A stretch of 64,000 nucleotides of DNA from NCBI RefSeq assembly GCF_052857255.1, contig NC_135502.1:184943806-185007805 (forward strand), in the 5' to 3' direction. Source of the DNA: Amblyomma americanum. Lineage: Eukaryota > Arthropoda > Arachnida > Ixodida > Ixodidae. The notes under the pieces are model-generated. The model did no database searches and was not told the DNA's origin. It was given only the letters and a program-made list of their open reading frames with translations. Below, piece after piece: positions 1 through 12,620 of this stretch. Position 1 is the stretch's first letter. The number at the start of each line of letters is the position of its first letter. The position numbers were made by a program, and so were the translations under genes.

Positions 1-1099
1 AGGAAATATTTCGTATTTTTAGTTTATATTGTTGGTTTTTTTATACCTGGCTGCATTGCTCATGAGAACGCCTGGATTACCGACCATGACCTGAAAACTC
101 TAAACAGACGTAACTCCGAGAGTTACGATGCTACAAGGAACATCGAGCAACACGGCATCCGCCCCTGCAGGAACAGTGCACCGCTGTACACTGCCCTCGG
201 AGTAACACGGGAGCCATTAAGACAGCGACGTCAAAGTGCTTTTAACAGAGTTACGCTCCGTTCATCGGAACGGGGCATGGTGGCGGTTTGAGCGAGATGA
301 CGTTGAAGAACTATTTCGTCTTTTTTGTTTTGTTCTACCTGGCTGCATAGGTCATGAGAACGCCTGCATTACCGATAGCGACCTCAAAACGCTGTACGGC
401 TTTAATACCGAGAGTTACGATGCTGCAAGGAACATCGAGCAACAAGGCACCACCCCCTGTGGGAATGATCCACCGCTGTCCTCAGCCCTCGGAGTAACAC
501 GGGAGCCACTGCGACAGCGACGTCAAACGGATTAAACCGAGTCACGCTCCGTTCATCGGAACGGGGCATGGTGGCACGTTGAGCGAGATGACGTTGAGGA
601 ACTATTTCGTCTTTTTGGTTCTGATTGTTGGTTTTGTTCTATCTGGCTGCATTGCTGACGAGAACGCCTCGATTACCGACAGCGGCCTGAAAACGGTGTA
701 CAGCTGTAATATTGAGAGTTACGATGCTACAAGGAACATCGAGCAACATGGCATCAGCCTTTGTGGGAACGGTCCACTCCTGTCCATGGCCCTCGGAATA
801 ACATGGGAGCCACTGCGACTTCGACGTCAAACTGATTTAAACCGAGTCACGCTCCGTTCGTTGGAATAGCGCACGGTGGCACCGTGAGATAGATGACGTT
901 CAGGAAATATTTCGATTTTTTGGTTCAGATTGTTGGTTTTTGTTCTATCTGGCTGCATTGCTGACGAGAACGCCTCAATTACCGACAGCGACCTGTAAAC
1001 GGTGTACAGCTCTAATATCGAGAGTTACGATGCTACAATGAACATCGAGCAACATGGCATCAGCCCCTGTGGGAATGGTCCACTGCTGTCCACGGCACT

Positions 1100-2095
1100 C
1101 GGAGTAACATGGGAGCCGCTGCGACATCGACGTCAAACTGCTTTAAACAGAGTCACGCTGTGTTCGTCGGAATAGGGCATGGTGGCACCGTGAGCGAGAT
1201 GACGTTGAGGAACTATCTCGTCTTTTTGGTTCAGATTGTTGGTTTTGTTCTACCTGGCTGCATTGTTCATGAGAACGTCTGGATTACCGACAGCGACCTG
1301 AAAACGCTGAACAGCTCTAATACCAAGGGTTGCAGTGCCACAAAGAACATCCAGCAACATGGCATCAGCTCCTGTGGGAACGGTCCACTCCTGTCCAAGG
1401 CCCTCGGAGTAAATGGGAGCCGCTGCGACATCGACGTCAAACTGCTTTAAACAGAGTCACGCGGCGTTCAGCGGAACGGGGCATGGTGACACCGTGAGCT
1501 ACATGACGTTAAACTATTTCTTCTTTTTTGTTGTGTTCTACCTGGCTGCATTTGTCATGATAACGCCTCGATTACCGACAGCGACCTGAAAACGGTGTAG
1601 AGCTTTAATATCGAGAGTTACGATGCTACAATGAACATCAAGCAACATGGCAACAGCCCCCGTGGGAATGGTCCACTGCTGTCCACGGCACTCGGAGTAA
1701 CATGGGAGCCGCTGCGACATCGACGTCAAAATGCTTTAAACAGAGTCACGCTGCGTTCATCAGAACGAGGCATGGTGGCACCGTGAGCTAGATGACGTTC
1801 AGGAAATATTTCGATTTTTTGTTTGAGATTGTTGGTTTTTGTTCTATCTGGCTGCATTGCTGACGAGAACGCCTCGATTACCGACAGCGACCTGAAAACG
1901 GTGTACAGCTGTAATATCGAGAGTTACGATGCTACAAGGAACATCGAGCAACATGGCATCAGCCCTTGTAGAAACAGTGCACCGCTGTCCACGGCCGTCG
2001 GAGTAACACGGGAGCCACTGGGACAGCGACGTCAAACTGCTTTAAACAGAGTCACACTCCGTTCATCGGAACGGTGCATGGTGGCACCGTGAGCG
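1100..2095 (+). repeat. Block duplicated with an offset of 1,814 bp
   Basis: This stretch of several units recurs at about 2914-3909 with the same unit order, the same subfamily marks and the same indels. One shared mark is the short unit starting with an ACTATTTCTTCTTTTT block. The offset of 1,814 bp equals six units, so it behaves as a higher-order repeat. Confidence 0.85.
1199..1450 (+). CDS. Satellite-embedded ORF, alternative C-terminus variant (doubtful gene)
   Basis: This is an 83-codon frame starting at the ATG of the MTLRNY block. Residues 1-23 look like a signal peptide: one Arg, then a hydrophobic run, then G-C-I before the cleavage-like site. This subfamily lacks one base in the GGAGTAAATGGGAGCC block, where other units have GGAGTAACATGGGAGCC. 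The frame therefore shifts and ends in NGSRCDIDVKLL instead of running to the unit end. Close copies lie near 3013-3264, 6039-6300 and 10183-10434, with differing stops. I do not recognise a protein family. It could equally be a chance frame in satellite DNA. The neighbours are other satellite units, with no promoter or poly(A) signal evident. Confidence 0.15.
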   Translation: MTLRNYLVFLVQIVGFVLPGCIVHENVWITDSDLKTLNSSNTKGCSATKNIQQHGISSCGNGPLLSKALGVNGSRCDIDVKLL

Positions 2096-2402
2096 AGATG
2101 ACGTTGAAGAAATATTTCGTATTTTTAGTTCATATTGTTGGTTTTTTTATACCTGGCTGCATTGCTCATGAGAACGCCTGGATTACCGACCATGACCTGA
2201 AAACTCTAAACAGACGTAACTCCGAGAGTTACGATGCTACAAGGAACATCGAGCAACATGGCATCAGCCTTTGTGGGAACGGTCCACTCCTGTCCACGGC
2301 CCTCGGAATAACATGGGAGCCACTGCGACATCGACGTCACACTGATTTAAACCGAGTCACGCTCCGTTCTTCGGAATAGCGCATGGTGGCACCGTGAGCT
2401 AG

Positions 2403-2702
2403 ATGACGTTCAGGAATTATTTCATATTTTTGGTTCAGATTGTTGGCTTTGTTCTACCTGGCTGCATCGGTCACGAGAACGCCTCGATTACCGAGAACGA
2501 CCTGAAAACGGTGTACAGCTTTAATATCGAGAGTTACGATGCAACAATGAACATCGAGCAACATGGCTTCAGCCCCTGTGGGAACGGTCCACTGCTGTCC
2601 ACGGCGCTTGGAGTAACATGGGAGCCGCTGCGACATCGACGTCAAAATGCTTTAAACAGAGTCACGCTCCGTTCATCGGAACGGGGCATGGTTTCACCAT
2701 GA
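2403..2702 (+). CDS. Satellite-embedded ORF, full-unit form (doubtful gene)
   Basis: This is a 99-codon frame whose ATG is directly preceded by an in-frame TAG, so the start is well bounded. Residues 1-23 form a signal-peptide-like segment (MTFRNYFIFLVQIV, then GFVLPGCIG). The rest is polar, with an N-rich middle, a Cys in the SPCGNG block and a basic C-terminal third (EPLRHRR). The stop TGA closes the unit and overlaps the GTG of the next unit start. No known family is recognised. The minus strand of the same unit is also open for 63 codons, which weakens the case for coding selection. Confidence 0.15.
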   Translation: MTFRNYFIFLVQIVGFVLPGCIGHENASITENDLKTVYSFNIESYDATMNIEQHGFSPCGNGPLLSTALGVTWEPLRHRRQNALNRVTLRSSERGMVSP

Positions 2703-5700
2703 GCGACATGACGTTGAGGAACTATTTCGCCCTTTTGGTTAAGATTGTTGGTTTTGTTCTACCAGGCTGCATTGCTCATGAGAACGCCTGGTTTACCGAC
2801 AGTGACCTGAAAATGGTGTACAGCTGTAATATCGAGAGTTACGATGCTACAAGGAACATCGAGAAACATTGCATCAGCCCCTGTGGGAACGGTCCAATGC
2901 TGTCCACGGCACTCGGAGTAACATGGGGGCCGCTGCGACATCGACGCCAAACTGCTTTAAACAGAGTCACGCTGTGTTCGTCGGAATAGGGCATGGTGGC
3001 ACCGTGAGCGAGATGAGGTTGAGGAACTATCTCGTCTTTTTGGTTCAGATTGTTGGTTTTGTTCTACCTGGCTGCATTGTTCATGAGAACGTCTGGATTA
3101 CCGACAGCGACCTGAAAACGCTGAACAGCTCTAATACCAAGGGTTGCAGTGCCACAAAGAACATCCAGCAACATGGCATCAGCTCCTGTGGGAACGGTCC
3201 ACTGCTGTCCAAGGCCCTCGGAGTAAATGGGAGCCGCTGCGACATCGACCTCAAACTGCTTTAAACAGAGTCACGCGCCGTTCAGCGGAACGGGGCATGG
3301 TGACACCGTGAGCTACATGACGTTAAACTATTTCTTCTTTTTTGTTGTGTTCTACCTGGCTGCATTTGTCATGATAACGCCTCGATTACCGACAGCGACC
3401 TGAAAACGGTGTAGAGCTTTAATATCGAGAGTTACGATGCTACAATGAACATCAAGCAACATGGCAACAGCCCCCGTGGGAATGGTCCACTGCTGTCCAA
3501 GGCACTCGGAGTAACATGGGAGCCGCTGCGACATCGACGTCAAAATGCTTTAAACAGAGTCACGCTCCGTTCATCAGAACGAGGCATGGTGGCACCGTGA
3601 GCTAGATGACGTTCAGAAAATATTTCGATTTTTTGGTTGAGATTGTTGGTTTTTGTTCTATCTGGCTGCATTGCTGACGAGAACGCCTCGATTACCGACA
3701 GCGACCTGAAAACGGTGTACAGCTGTAATATCGAGAGTTACGATGCTACAAGGAACATCGAGCAACATGGCATCAGCCCTTGTAGAAACAGTGCACCGCT
3801 GTCCACGGCCGTCGGAGTAACACGGGAGCCACTGGGACAGCGACGTCAAACTGCTTTAAACAGAGTCACACTCCGTTCATCGGAACGGTGCATGGTGGCA
3901 CCGTGAGCGAGATGACGTTGAGGAAATATTTCGTATTTTTAGTTCATATTGTTGGTTTTTTTATACCTGGCTGCATTGCTCATGAGAACGCCCGGATTAC
4001 CGACAGCGACCCTAAAACGCTGAACAGATGAACTGCGAGACTTACGATGCTGCAAGGATCATCGAGCAACACTGCTTCAGCCCCTGTGGGAACAGTCCAC
4101 CGCTGTGCACGGCCGTCGGAGTAACACGGGAGCCACTGCGACAGCGACGTCAAACTACTTTAAACAGAGTCACACTCCTTTCATCGGAACGGGGCATGGT
4201 GGCACCGTGAGCGAGATGACGTTGAGGAAATATTTCGTCTGTGGTTCGATTGTTGGTTTTGTTTTACCTTGCTGCATTGCTCATGAAACGTCTGGATTAC
4301 CGACAGCCACCTATAAACGCTGAACAGATGTAACTCCGAGATTTACGATGCTACGCGAGACATCGACCAACACGCCATCAGCCCCTGTGAGAACGGTACA
4401 CTGCTGTCCACGGCCCTCGGAGTAACACGGGAGCCACTGCGACAGCGACGTCAAACTGCTTTAAACAGAGTCACACTCCGTTCAACGGAACGGGGCATGG
4501 TGGCACCGTGAGCGAGATGACGTTGAGGAACTATTTCGTATTTTTAGTTCAGATTGTTGGTTTTTTTATACCTGGCTGCATTGCTCATGAGAACGCCTTG
4601 ATTACCGACCATGACCGGAAAACACTAAACAGACGTAACTCCGAGAGTTACGATGCTACAAGGAACATCGAGCAACACGGCATCAGCCCCTGTGGGAACT
4701 GTACACTGCTGTCCACGGCCCTCGGAGTAACATGGGAGCCGCTGCGACATCGACCTCAAACTGCTTTAAACCGAGTCACGCTCTGTTCGTCGGAATATGG
4801 CATTGTGGACCGTGAGCTAGATGACGTTGAGGAACTATTTCGTATTTTTGGTTCAGATTGTTGGTTTTTGTTCTATCTGGCTGCATTGCTCATGAGAACG
4901 CCTGGTTTACCGACAGTGACCTAAAATAGGTGTACAGCTGTAATATCGAGAGTTACAATGCTACAAGGAACATCGAGCAACATGGCATCAGCCACTGTGG
5001 GAACGGTCCAATGCTGTCCAAGACCCTCGGAGTAACATGGGAGCCACTGCGCAATCGACGTCAAAATGCTTTAAACAGAGTCACGCTCAGTTCATCGAAA
5101 CGGGGCATGGTGGCACCGTGAGCGAGATGACGTTGAGGAACTATTTCGTCTTTTTGGTTCTGATTGTTGGTTTTGTTCAACCTGGCTGCATAGGTCATGA
5201 GAACGCCTGCATTACCGATAGCGACCTCAAAACGCTGTACGGCTTTAATACCGAGAGTTACGATGCAAGGAACATCGAGCAACAAGGCACCACCCCCTGT
5301 GGGAATGATCCACCGCTGTCCTCAGCCCTCGGAGTAACACGGGAGCCACTGCGAAAGCGACGTCAAACGGATTAAACCGAGTCACGCTCCGTTCATCGGA
5401 ACGGGGCATGGTGGCACGTTGAGCGAGATGACGTTGAGGAACTATTTCGTCTTTTTGGTTCTGATTGTTGGTTTTGTTCTATCTGGCTGCATTGCTGACG
5501 AGAACGCCTCGATTACCGACAGCTACCTGAAAACGGTGTACAGCTGTAATATTGAGAGTTACGATGCTACAAGGAACATCGAGCAACATGGCATCAGCCT
5601 TTGTTGGAACTGTCCACTCCTGTCCATGGCCCTCGGAATAACATGGGAGCCACTGCGACATCGACGTCAAACTGATTTAAACCGAGTCACGCTCCGTTCG

Positions 5701-6559
5701 TTGGAATAGCGCACGGTGGCACCGTGAGATAGATGACGTTCAGGAAATATTTCGATTTTTTGGTTCAGATTGTTGGTTTTTGTTCTATCTGGCTGCATTG
5801 CTGACGAGAACGCCTCAATTACCGACAGCGACCTGTAAACGGTGTACAGCTCTAATATCGAGAGTTACGATGCTTCAATGAACATCGAGCAACATGGCAT
5901 CAGTCCCTGTGGGAACGGTCCACTGCTGTCCACGGCACTCGGAGTAACATGGGAGCCGCTGCGACATCGACGTCATACTGTTTTAAACAGAGTCACGCTG
6001 TGTTCGTCGGAATAGGGCATGGTGGCACCGTGAGCGAGATGACGTTGAGGAACTATCTCGTCTTTTTGGTTCAGATTGTTGGTTTTGTTCTACCTGGCTG
6101 CATTGTTCATGAGAACGTCTGGATTACCGACAGCGACCTGAAAACGCTGAACAGCTCTAATACCAAGGGTTGAAGTGCCACAAAGAACATCCAGCAACAT
6201 GGCATCAGCTCCTGTGGGAACGGTCCACTGCTGTCCAAGGCCCTCGGAGTAAATGGGAGCCGCTGCGACATCGACGTCAAACTGCTTTAAACAGAGTCAC
6301 GCGGCGTTCAGCGGAACGGGGCATGGTGACACCGTGAGCTACATGACGTTAAACTATTTCTTCTTTTTGTTGTGTTCTACCTGGCTGCATTTGTCATGAT
6401 AACGCCTCGATTACCGACAGCGACCTGAAAACGGTGTAGAGCTTTAATATCGAGAGTTACGATGCTACAATGAACATCAAGCAACATGGCAACAGCCCCC
6501 GTGGGAATGGTCCTCTGCTGTCCACGGCACTCGGAGTAACATGGAAGCCGCTGCGACAT

Positions 6560-7440
6560 CGACGTCAAAATGCTTTAAACAGAGTCACGCTCCGTTCATC
6601 AGAACGAGGCATGGTGGCACCGTGAGCTAGATGACGTTCAGGAAATATTTCGATTTTTTGGTTGAGATTGTTGGTTTTTGTTCTATCTGGCTGCATTGCT
6701 GACGAGAACGCCTCGATTACCGACAGCGACCTGAAAACGGTGTACAGCTGTAATATCGAGAGTTACGATGCTACAAGGAACATCGAGCAACATGGCATCA
6801 GCCCTTGTAGAAAGAGTGCACCGCTGTCCACGGCCGTCGGAGTAACACGGGAGCCACTGGGACAGCAACGTCAAACTGCTTTAAACAGAGTCACACTCCG
6901 TTCATCGGATTGGTGCATGGTGGCACCGTGAGCGAGATGACGTTGAAGAACTATTTCGTATTTTTAGTTCAGATTGTTGGTTTTTTTATACCTGGCTGCA
7001 TTGCTAATGAGAACGCCTGGATTACCGACCATGACCTGAAAACTCTAAACAGACGTAACTCCGAGAGTTACGATGCTACAAGGAACATCGAGCAACACGG
7101 CATCCGCCCCTGCAGGAACAGTGCACCGCTCTACACGGCCCTCGGAGTTACACGGGAGCCATTAAGACAGCGACGTCAAACTGCTTTAAACAGAGTTACG
7201 CTCCGTTCATCGGAACAGGGCATGGTGGCGCTTTGAGCGAGATGACGTTGAGGAACTATTTCGTCTTTTTGCGATGCTACAAGAAACATCCAGCAACATG
7301 GCATCAGCCCCTGTGGGAACGGTCCACAGCTGTCCAAGGCCCTCGGAGTAAATGGGAGCCGCTGCGACATCGACGTCAAACTGCTTTAAACAGAGTCACG
7401 CGCCGTTCAGCGGAACGGGGCATGGTGGCAACGTGAGCGA
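6560..7440 (+). repeat. Block duplicated with an offset of about 4,144 bp, including a deleted unit
   Basis: Units here recur at about 10703-11585. Both copies include the same internally deleted unit, in which CGTCTTTTTG jumps directly to CGATGCTACAAG (near 7271 and 11414), removing about 125 bp. The shared breakpoint shows the copies derive from one deletion event. Confidence 0.85.
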
Positions 7441-10400
7441 GATGACATTCAGGAACTATTTGGTCTCTGGTTCAGATTGTTGGTTTTGTTTTACCTGGCT
7501 GCATTGTTTATGAGAACGCCTGGATTACTGACAGCTAACGGAGAACGCTCAATAGATGTAATACCGAGAGTTACGATGTTACAAGGAGCATGCAGCAACA
7601 CGGCATCAGCTCCTGTGAGAACGGTACACTGCTCTCCACGGCCCTAGGAATAACTTGGGAGCCGCTGAGACATCGACGTCAAACTGCTTTAAACAGAGTT
7701 ATGCTCCGTTCATCGAAACGGGACGTGGTGGCAGCGTGAGCGACATGACGATGAGCAACTATTTCGTCTTTTTGGTTCAGATTGTTGGTTTTGTTCTACC
7801 TGGCTGCATTGCTAACGAGAACGCCTTGATTACCGATAGAGACCTGAAAACGGTGTACAGCTGTAATATCGAGAGTTACGATGCTACAACGAACATCGAG
7901 AAACATGGCATCAGCCCTTGTGGGAACGGTCCACTCCTGTCCACGGCCCTCGGAGTAACATGGGAGCCGCTGCGACAACGACGTCAAAATGATTTAAACT
8001 GAGTCACGCTCCTTTCACCGGAACGGGGCATGGTGGCACCTTGAGCGAGATGACGTTGAGGAACTATTTCGTCTTTTTGGTTCTGATTGTTGGTTTTGTT
8101 CTATCTGGTTGCATTGCTGACGAGAACGCCTCGATTACCGACAGCGACCTGAAAACTATGAACAGGTGTAACAATGAGAGTTACGATGCTACAAGGAACA
8201 TCGAGCAACACGGCATCAGCCCTTGTAGAAACAGTGCACCGCTGTCCACGGCCGTCGGAGTAACACGGGAGCCACTGCGACAGCGACGTCAAACTGCTTT
8301 AAACAGAGTCACACTCTGTTCATCGGAACGGGCATGGTTGCACCGTGAGGGAGTTGACGTTGAGGAACTATTTCGTATTTTTTGTTCAGATTGTTGGTAT
8401 TTTTATACCTGGCTGCATTGCTCATGAGAACGCCTGCGTTACCGACCATGACCTGAAAACACTAAACAGACGTAAATCCAACAGTTACGATGCTACAAGA
8501 GACATCGACCAACACGCCATCAGCCCCTGTGGGAACGGTACACTGCTGTCCACGGCCCTCAGAGTAACATGGGAGCCGCTGCGACATCGACGTCAAATTG
8601 CTTTAAACCGACTCACGCTCTGTTCGTCGGAATATGGCATGGTGCACCGTGAGCTAGATGACGTTGAGGAACTGTTTTGTCTTTTTGGTTCAGATTGTTG
8701 GTTTTGGTCTACCTGGCTGCATTGCTGACGAGAACGCCTCGATTACCGACAGCGACCTGAAAACAATGTACAGCTGTAATATCGAGAGTTACGATGCTAC
8801 AAGGAACATCGAGCAACATGGCATCAGCCTTTGTGGGAACGGTCCACTCCTGTCCACGGCCTTCGGAATAACATGGGAGCCACTGCGACATCGACGTCAA
8901 ACTGATTTAAACCGAGTCACGCTCCGTTCGTTGGAATAGCTCATGGTAGCACCGTGAGATAGATGACGTTCAGGAAATATTTCGATTTTGTGGTTCAGAT
9001 TGTTGGTTTTTGTTCTATCTGGCCGCATTACTGACGAGAACTCCTCGATTACCGACAGCGACCTGAAAACGGTGTACAGCTGTAATATCGAGAGTTACGA
9101 TGCTACTATGAACATCGAGCAACATGGCATCAGCCCCTGTGGGAACGATCCAATGCTGTCCACGGCACTCGAAGTAACATGGGAGCCGCTGCGATATCGA
9201 CGCCAAACTGCTTTAAACAGAGTCACGCTCCGTTCATCTAAGCGGAGCATGGTGGCACCGTGAACGAGATGACGTTGAGGAACTATTTCGTCGTTTTGTT
9301 TCTAATTGTTGGTTTTGTTCAACCAGGCTGCATTGCTCATTAGAACGTCTGAATTACCGACAGCGACCTGAAAACGCTGAACAGCTGTAATACCAAAAGT
9401 TACGATGCAACAAAGAACATCGAGCAACACGGCATGAGCCTCTCTGGGAACAGTCCACTGTTGTGCACGGCCTTCGGAGTAACATGGGACCCGCTGCGAC
9501 ATCGACGTCAAACTGCTTTAAACACAGTACGCTCCGTTCAGCGGAACGGGGCATGATGGCATCGTGAGCGACATGACGTTGAGGAACAATGTCGTCTTTT
9601 TAGTTCAGATTGTTGGTTTTGTAATACCTGGCTCCATTGCTCATGAGAACGCCTAGATTACCGACCACGACGTGAAAACACTAAACAGACGTAAATCCGA
9701 GAGTTACGATGCTACAAGGAACATCCAGCAACATGGCTTCAGCCCTTGTGGGAACAGCCCACCGCTGTCCCCGGCCCTCGGAGTAACATGGGAGCCGCTG
9801 CGACATCGACGTCAAACTGCTTTAAACAGAGTCACGCTCCGTTCATCGGAACGGGGCATGGTGGCACGTTGAGCGAGATGACGTTGAGGAACTATTAAGT
9901 CTTTTTGGTTCTGATTGTTGGTTTTGTTCTATCTGGCTGCATTGCTGACGAGAACGCCTCGATTACCGACAGCGACCTGAAAACGGTGTACAGCTGTAAT
10001 ATTGAGAGTTACGATGCTACAAGGAACATCGAGCAACATGGCATCAGCCTTTGTGGGAACGGTCCACTCCTGTCCACGGCCCTCGGAATAACATGGGAGC
10101 CACTGCGACATCGACGTCAAACTGATTTAAACCGAGTCACGCTCCGTTCGTTGGAATAGCGCACGGTGGCACCGTGAGATAGATGACGTTCAGGAAATAT
10201 TTCGATTTTTGGTTCAGATTGTTGGTTTTTGTTCTACCTGGCTGCATTGCTCATGAGAACGTCTGGATTACCGACAGCGACCTAAAATCGCTGAACAGCT
10301 CTAATACCAAGGGTTGCAGTGCCACAAGGAACATCCAGCAACATGGCATCAGCTCCTGTGGGAACGGTCCACTGCTGTCCAAGGCCCTCGGAGTAAATGG

Positions 10401-11599
10401 GAGCCGCTGCGACATCGACGTCAAACTGCTATAAACAGTCACGCGCCGTTCAACGGAACGGGGCATGGTGACACCGTGAGCTACATGACGTTAAACTATT
10501 TCTTCTTTTTTGTTGTGTTCTACCTGGCTGCATTTGTCATGATAACGCCTCGATTACCGACAGCGACCTGAAAACGGTGTAGAGCTTTAATATCGAGAGT
10601 TACGATGCTACAACGAACATCGAGCAACATGGCAACAGCCCCCGTGGGAACGGTCCACTGCTGTCCACGGCACTCGGAGTAACATGGGAGCCGCTGCGAC
10701 ATCGACGTCAAAATGCTTTAAACAGAGTCACGCTCCGTTCATCAGAACGAGGCATGGTGGCACCGTGAGCTAGATGACGTTCAGAAAATATTTCGATTTT
10801 TTGGTTGAGATTGTTGGTTTTTGTTCTATCTGGCTGCATTGCTGACGAGAACGCCTCGATTACCGACAGCGACCTGAAAACGGTGTACAGCTGTAATATC
10901 GAGAGTTACGATGCTACAAGGAACATCGAGCAACATGGCATCAGCCCTTGTAGAAACAGTGCACCGCTGTCCACGGCCGTCGGAGTAACACAGGAGCCAC
11001 TGGGACAGCGACGTCAAACTGCTTTAAACAGAGTCACACTCCGTTCATCGGAACGGTGCATGGTGGAACCGTGAGCGAGATGACGTTGAGGAACTACTTC
11101 GTATTTCTAGTTCAGATTGTTGGTTTTTTTATACCTGGCTGCATTGCTCATGAGAACGCCTGGATTACCGACCATGACCTGAAAACTCTAAACAGACGTA
11201 ACTCCGAGAGTTACGATGCTACAAGGAACATCGAGCACCACGGCATCCGCCCCTGCAGGAACAGTGCACCGCTGTACACGGCCCTCGGAGTAACACGGGA
11301 GCCATTAAGACAGCGACGTCAAACTGCTTTAAACAGAGTTACGCTCCGTTCATCGGAACAGGGCATGGTGGCGCTTTGAGCGAGATGACGTTGAGGAACT
11401 ATTTCGTCTTTTTGCGATGCTACAAGGAACATCCAGCAACATGGCATCAGCTCCTGTGGGAACGGTACACAGCTGTCCAAGGCCCTCGGAGTAAATGGGA
11501 GCCGCTGCGACATCGACGTCAAACTGCTTTAAACAGAGTCACGCGCCGCTCAGTCGCGCTCCATTCATCTGAACTGGGCATGGTGGAACCGTGAGCGAG

Positions 11600-11899
11600 A
11601 TGACGTTGAGGAACTATTTAGACGTTTTGGTTCAGATTGTTGGCTTTGTTCTACCTTGCTGCATCGGTCTCGAGAACGCCTGGATTACTGGCTGCGACCT
11701 GAAAATGCTGAACAGACGTAATACCGAAAGTTACGGTGCTACAAAGAACATCGAGCAACACGGCATCAGCCACTGTGAGAACAGGCCACCGCTGTGCACG
11801 GCCCTAGGAGTAACTTGGGAGCCGCTGCGACATCGACGTGAAACTGCTTTAAACAAAGTCACGCTCCATTCATCGGAAAAGGACATGGTGGCAGCGTGA
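11600..11899 (+). CDS. Satellite-embedded ORF, full-unit form (doubtful gene)
   Basis: This is a 99-codon frame from the ATG of the start block to the TGA at the unit boundary. The N-terminus (MTLRNYLDVLVQIVGFVLPC) has the hydrophobic, signal-like segment with a Cys-Cys pair at its end. The middle contains the ESYGATKNIEQHGIS block and the C-terminus is basic. The downstream unit carries the RTE insertion at 11954. No family assignment is possible. It is listed as a representative intact unit, not as a confirmed gene. Confidence 0.15.
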   Translation: MTLRNYLDVLVQIVGFVLPCCIGLENAWITGCDLKMLNRRNTESYGATKNIEQHGISHCENRPPLCTALGVTWEPLRHRRETALNKVTLHSSEKDMVAA

Positions 11900-12620
11900 G
11901 CGACATGATGATGAGGAACTATTTCGAGTTTTGGTTCAGATTGTTGGCTTTGTGTGGATGCAGCTGGCAAATAATAGGGTTAATTGGAGAGACATGGGAG
12001 AGGCCTTTGCCCTGCAGTGGGTGTAGTAAGGCGGATGATGACAATGATGATGATGATGATGTTGGCTTTGTTCTACCTTGCTGCATCAGTTCCGAGAACG
12101 TCTGGATTACTGACAGCGAGCTGAAAATGCTGAACAGACGTAATACCGAGAGTTACAATGCTACAAGGAACATCGAGCAACACGGCATCAGCCCCTGTGA
12201 GAACAGGCCACCGCTGTGCACGGCCATCGGAGTAACATTGGAGCCGCTGCGACATCGACGTCAAAATGCTTTAAACGGAGTCACGCTCCGTTTATCGGAA
12301 CGGGGCATGGTGGCACCGTGAGCGAGATGACGTTGAGGAACTATTTAGTCTATTTGGTTCAAATTCTTGGTTTTGTTCTACCCGGCTGCATTGCTCATGA
12401 GAACTACTGGATTACCGATAGGGACCTGAAAATGCTGAACAGATGTAACTCCGAGAGTAACGATCCTACAAGGAACATCGAGCAACACTACATCAGCCCC
12501 GGCGGGAACAGTCCACCGCTCTCCAGAGCCCTCGGAGTAACATGGGAGCCGCTGCGACATCGCCGTCAAACTGCTTAAAACAGAGTCACGCTCTTTACAT
12601 CTGAACAGGGCATGGTGGCA
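11870..12620 (+). repeat. Block duplicated with an offset of 10,135 bp, carrying an RTE insert
   Basis: The block matches about 22005-22755. Both copies hold the RTE 3' end at the same satellite position with the same target-site duplication. The satellite units to the right also share private changes (TTCAAATTCTTGG, and CTGCTTAAAACAGAG before CTCTTTACATCTG). Confidence 0.85.
11954..12059 (+). mobile_element. 3' end of an RTE-type LINE or dependent SINE with a GAT-repeat tail, copy 1
   Basis: A 106-bp insert interrupts a satellite unit. It contains GGAGAGACATGGGAGAGG, then CCCTGCAGTGGGTGTAG, and ends in a run of GAT repeats. This is the typical 3' end of arthropod RTE-family elements. The satellite sequence TGTTGGCTTTGT flanks it on both sides (11942-11953 and 12060-12071), a 12-bp target-site duplication. 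Only the 3' end is present; no coding part remains. Family assignment rests on recall of this 3' end, not on a search. Confidence 0.75.

Larger units (their letters stand above)
330..2095 (+). repeat. Block duplicated with an offset of about 4,839 bp
   Basis: The same succession of units reappears at about 5170-6934. Private features are shared, including the TGTAAACGGTGTACAGC stop-containing variant and the GTGTAGAGCTTTAATATCG variant. The offset is close to 16 units. Confidence 0.85.

Noticed and set aside
1538..1729. The recurrent 63-codon minus-strand frame (MTSMSQRLPCYSEG type) as a conserved antisense gene
   Set aside because: It is the complement of the plus-strand unit frame and stays open in step with it. 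There is no independent start context or signal, and no recognisable domain.
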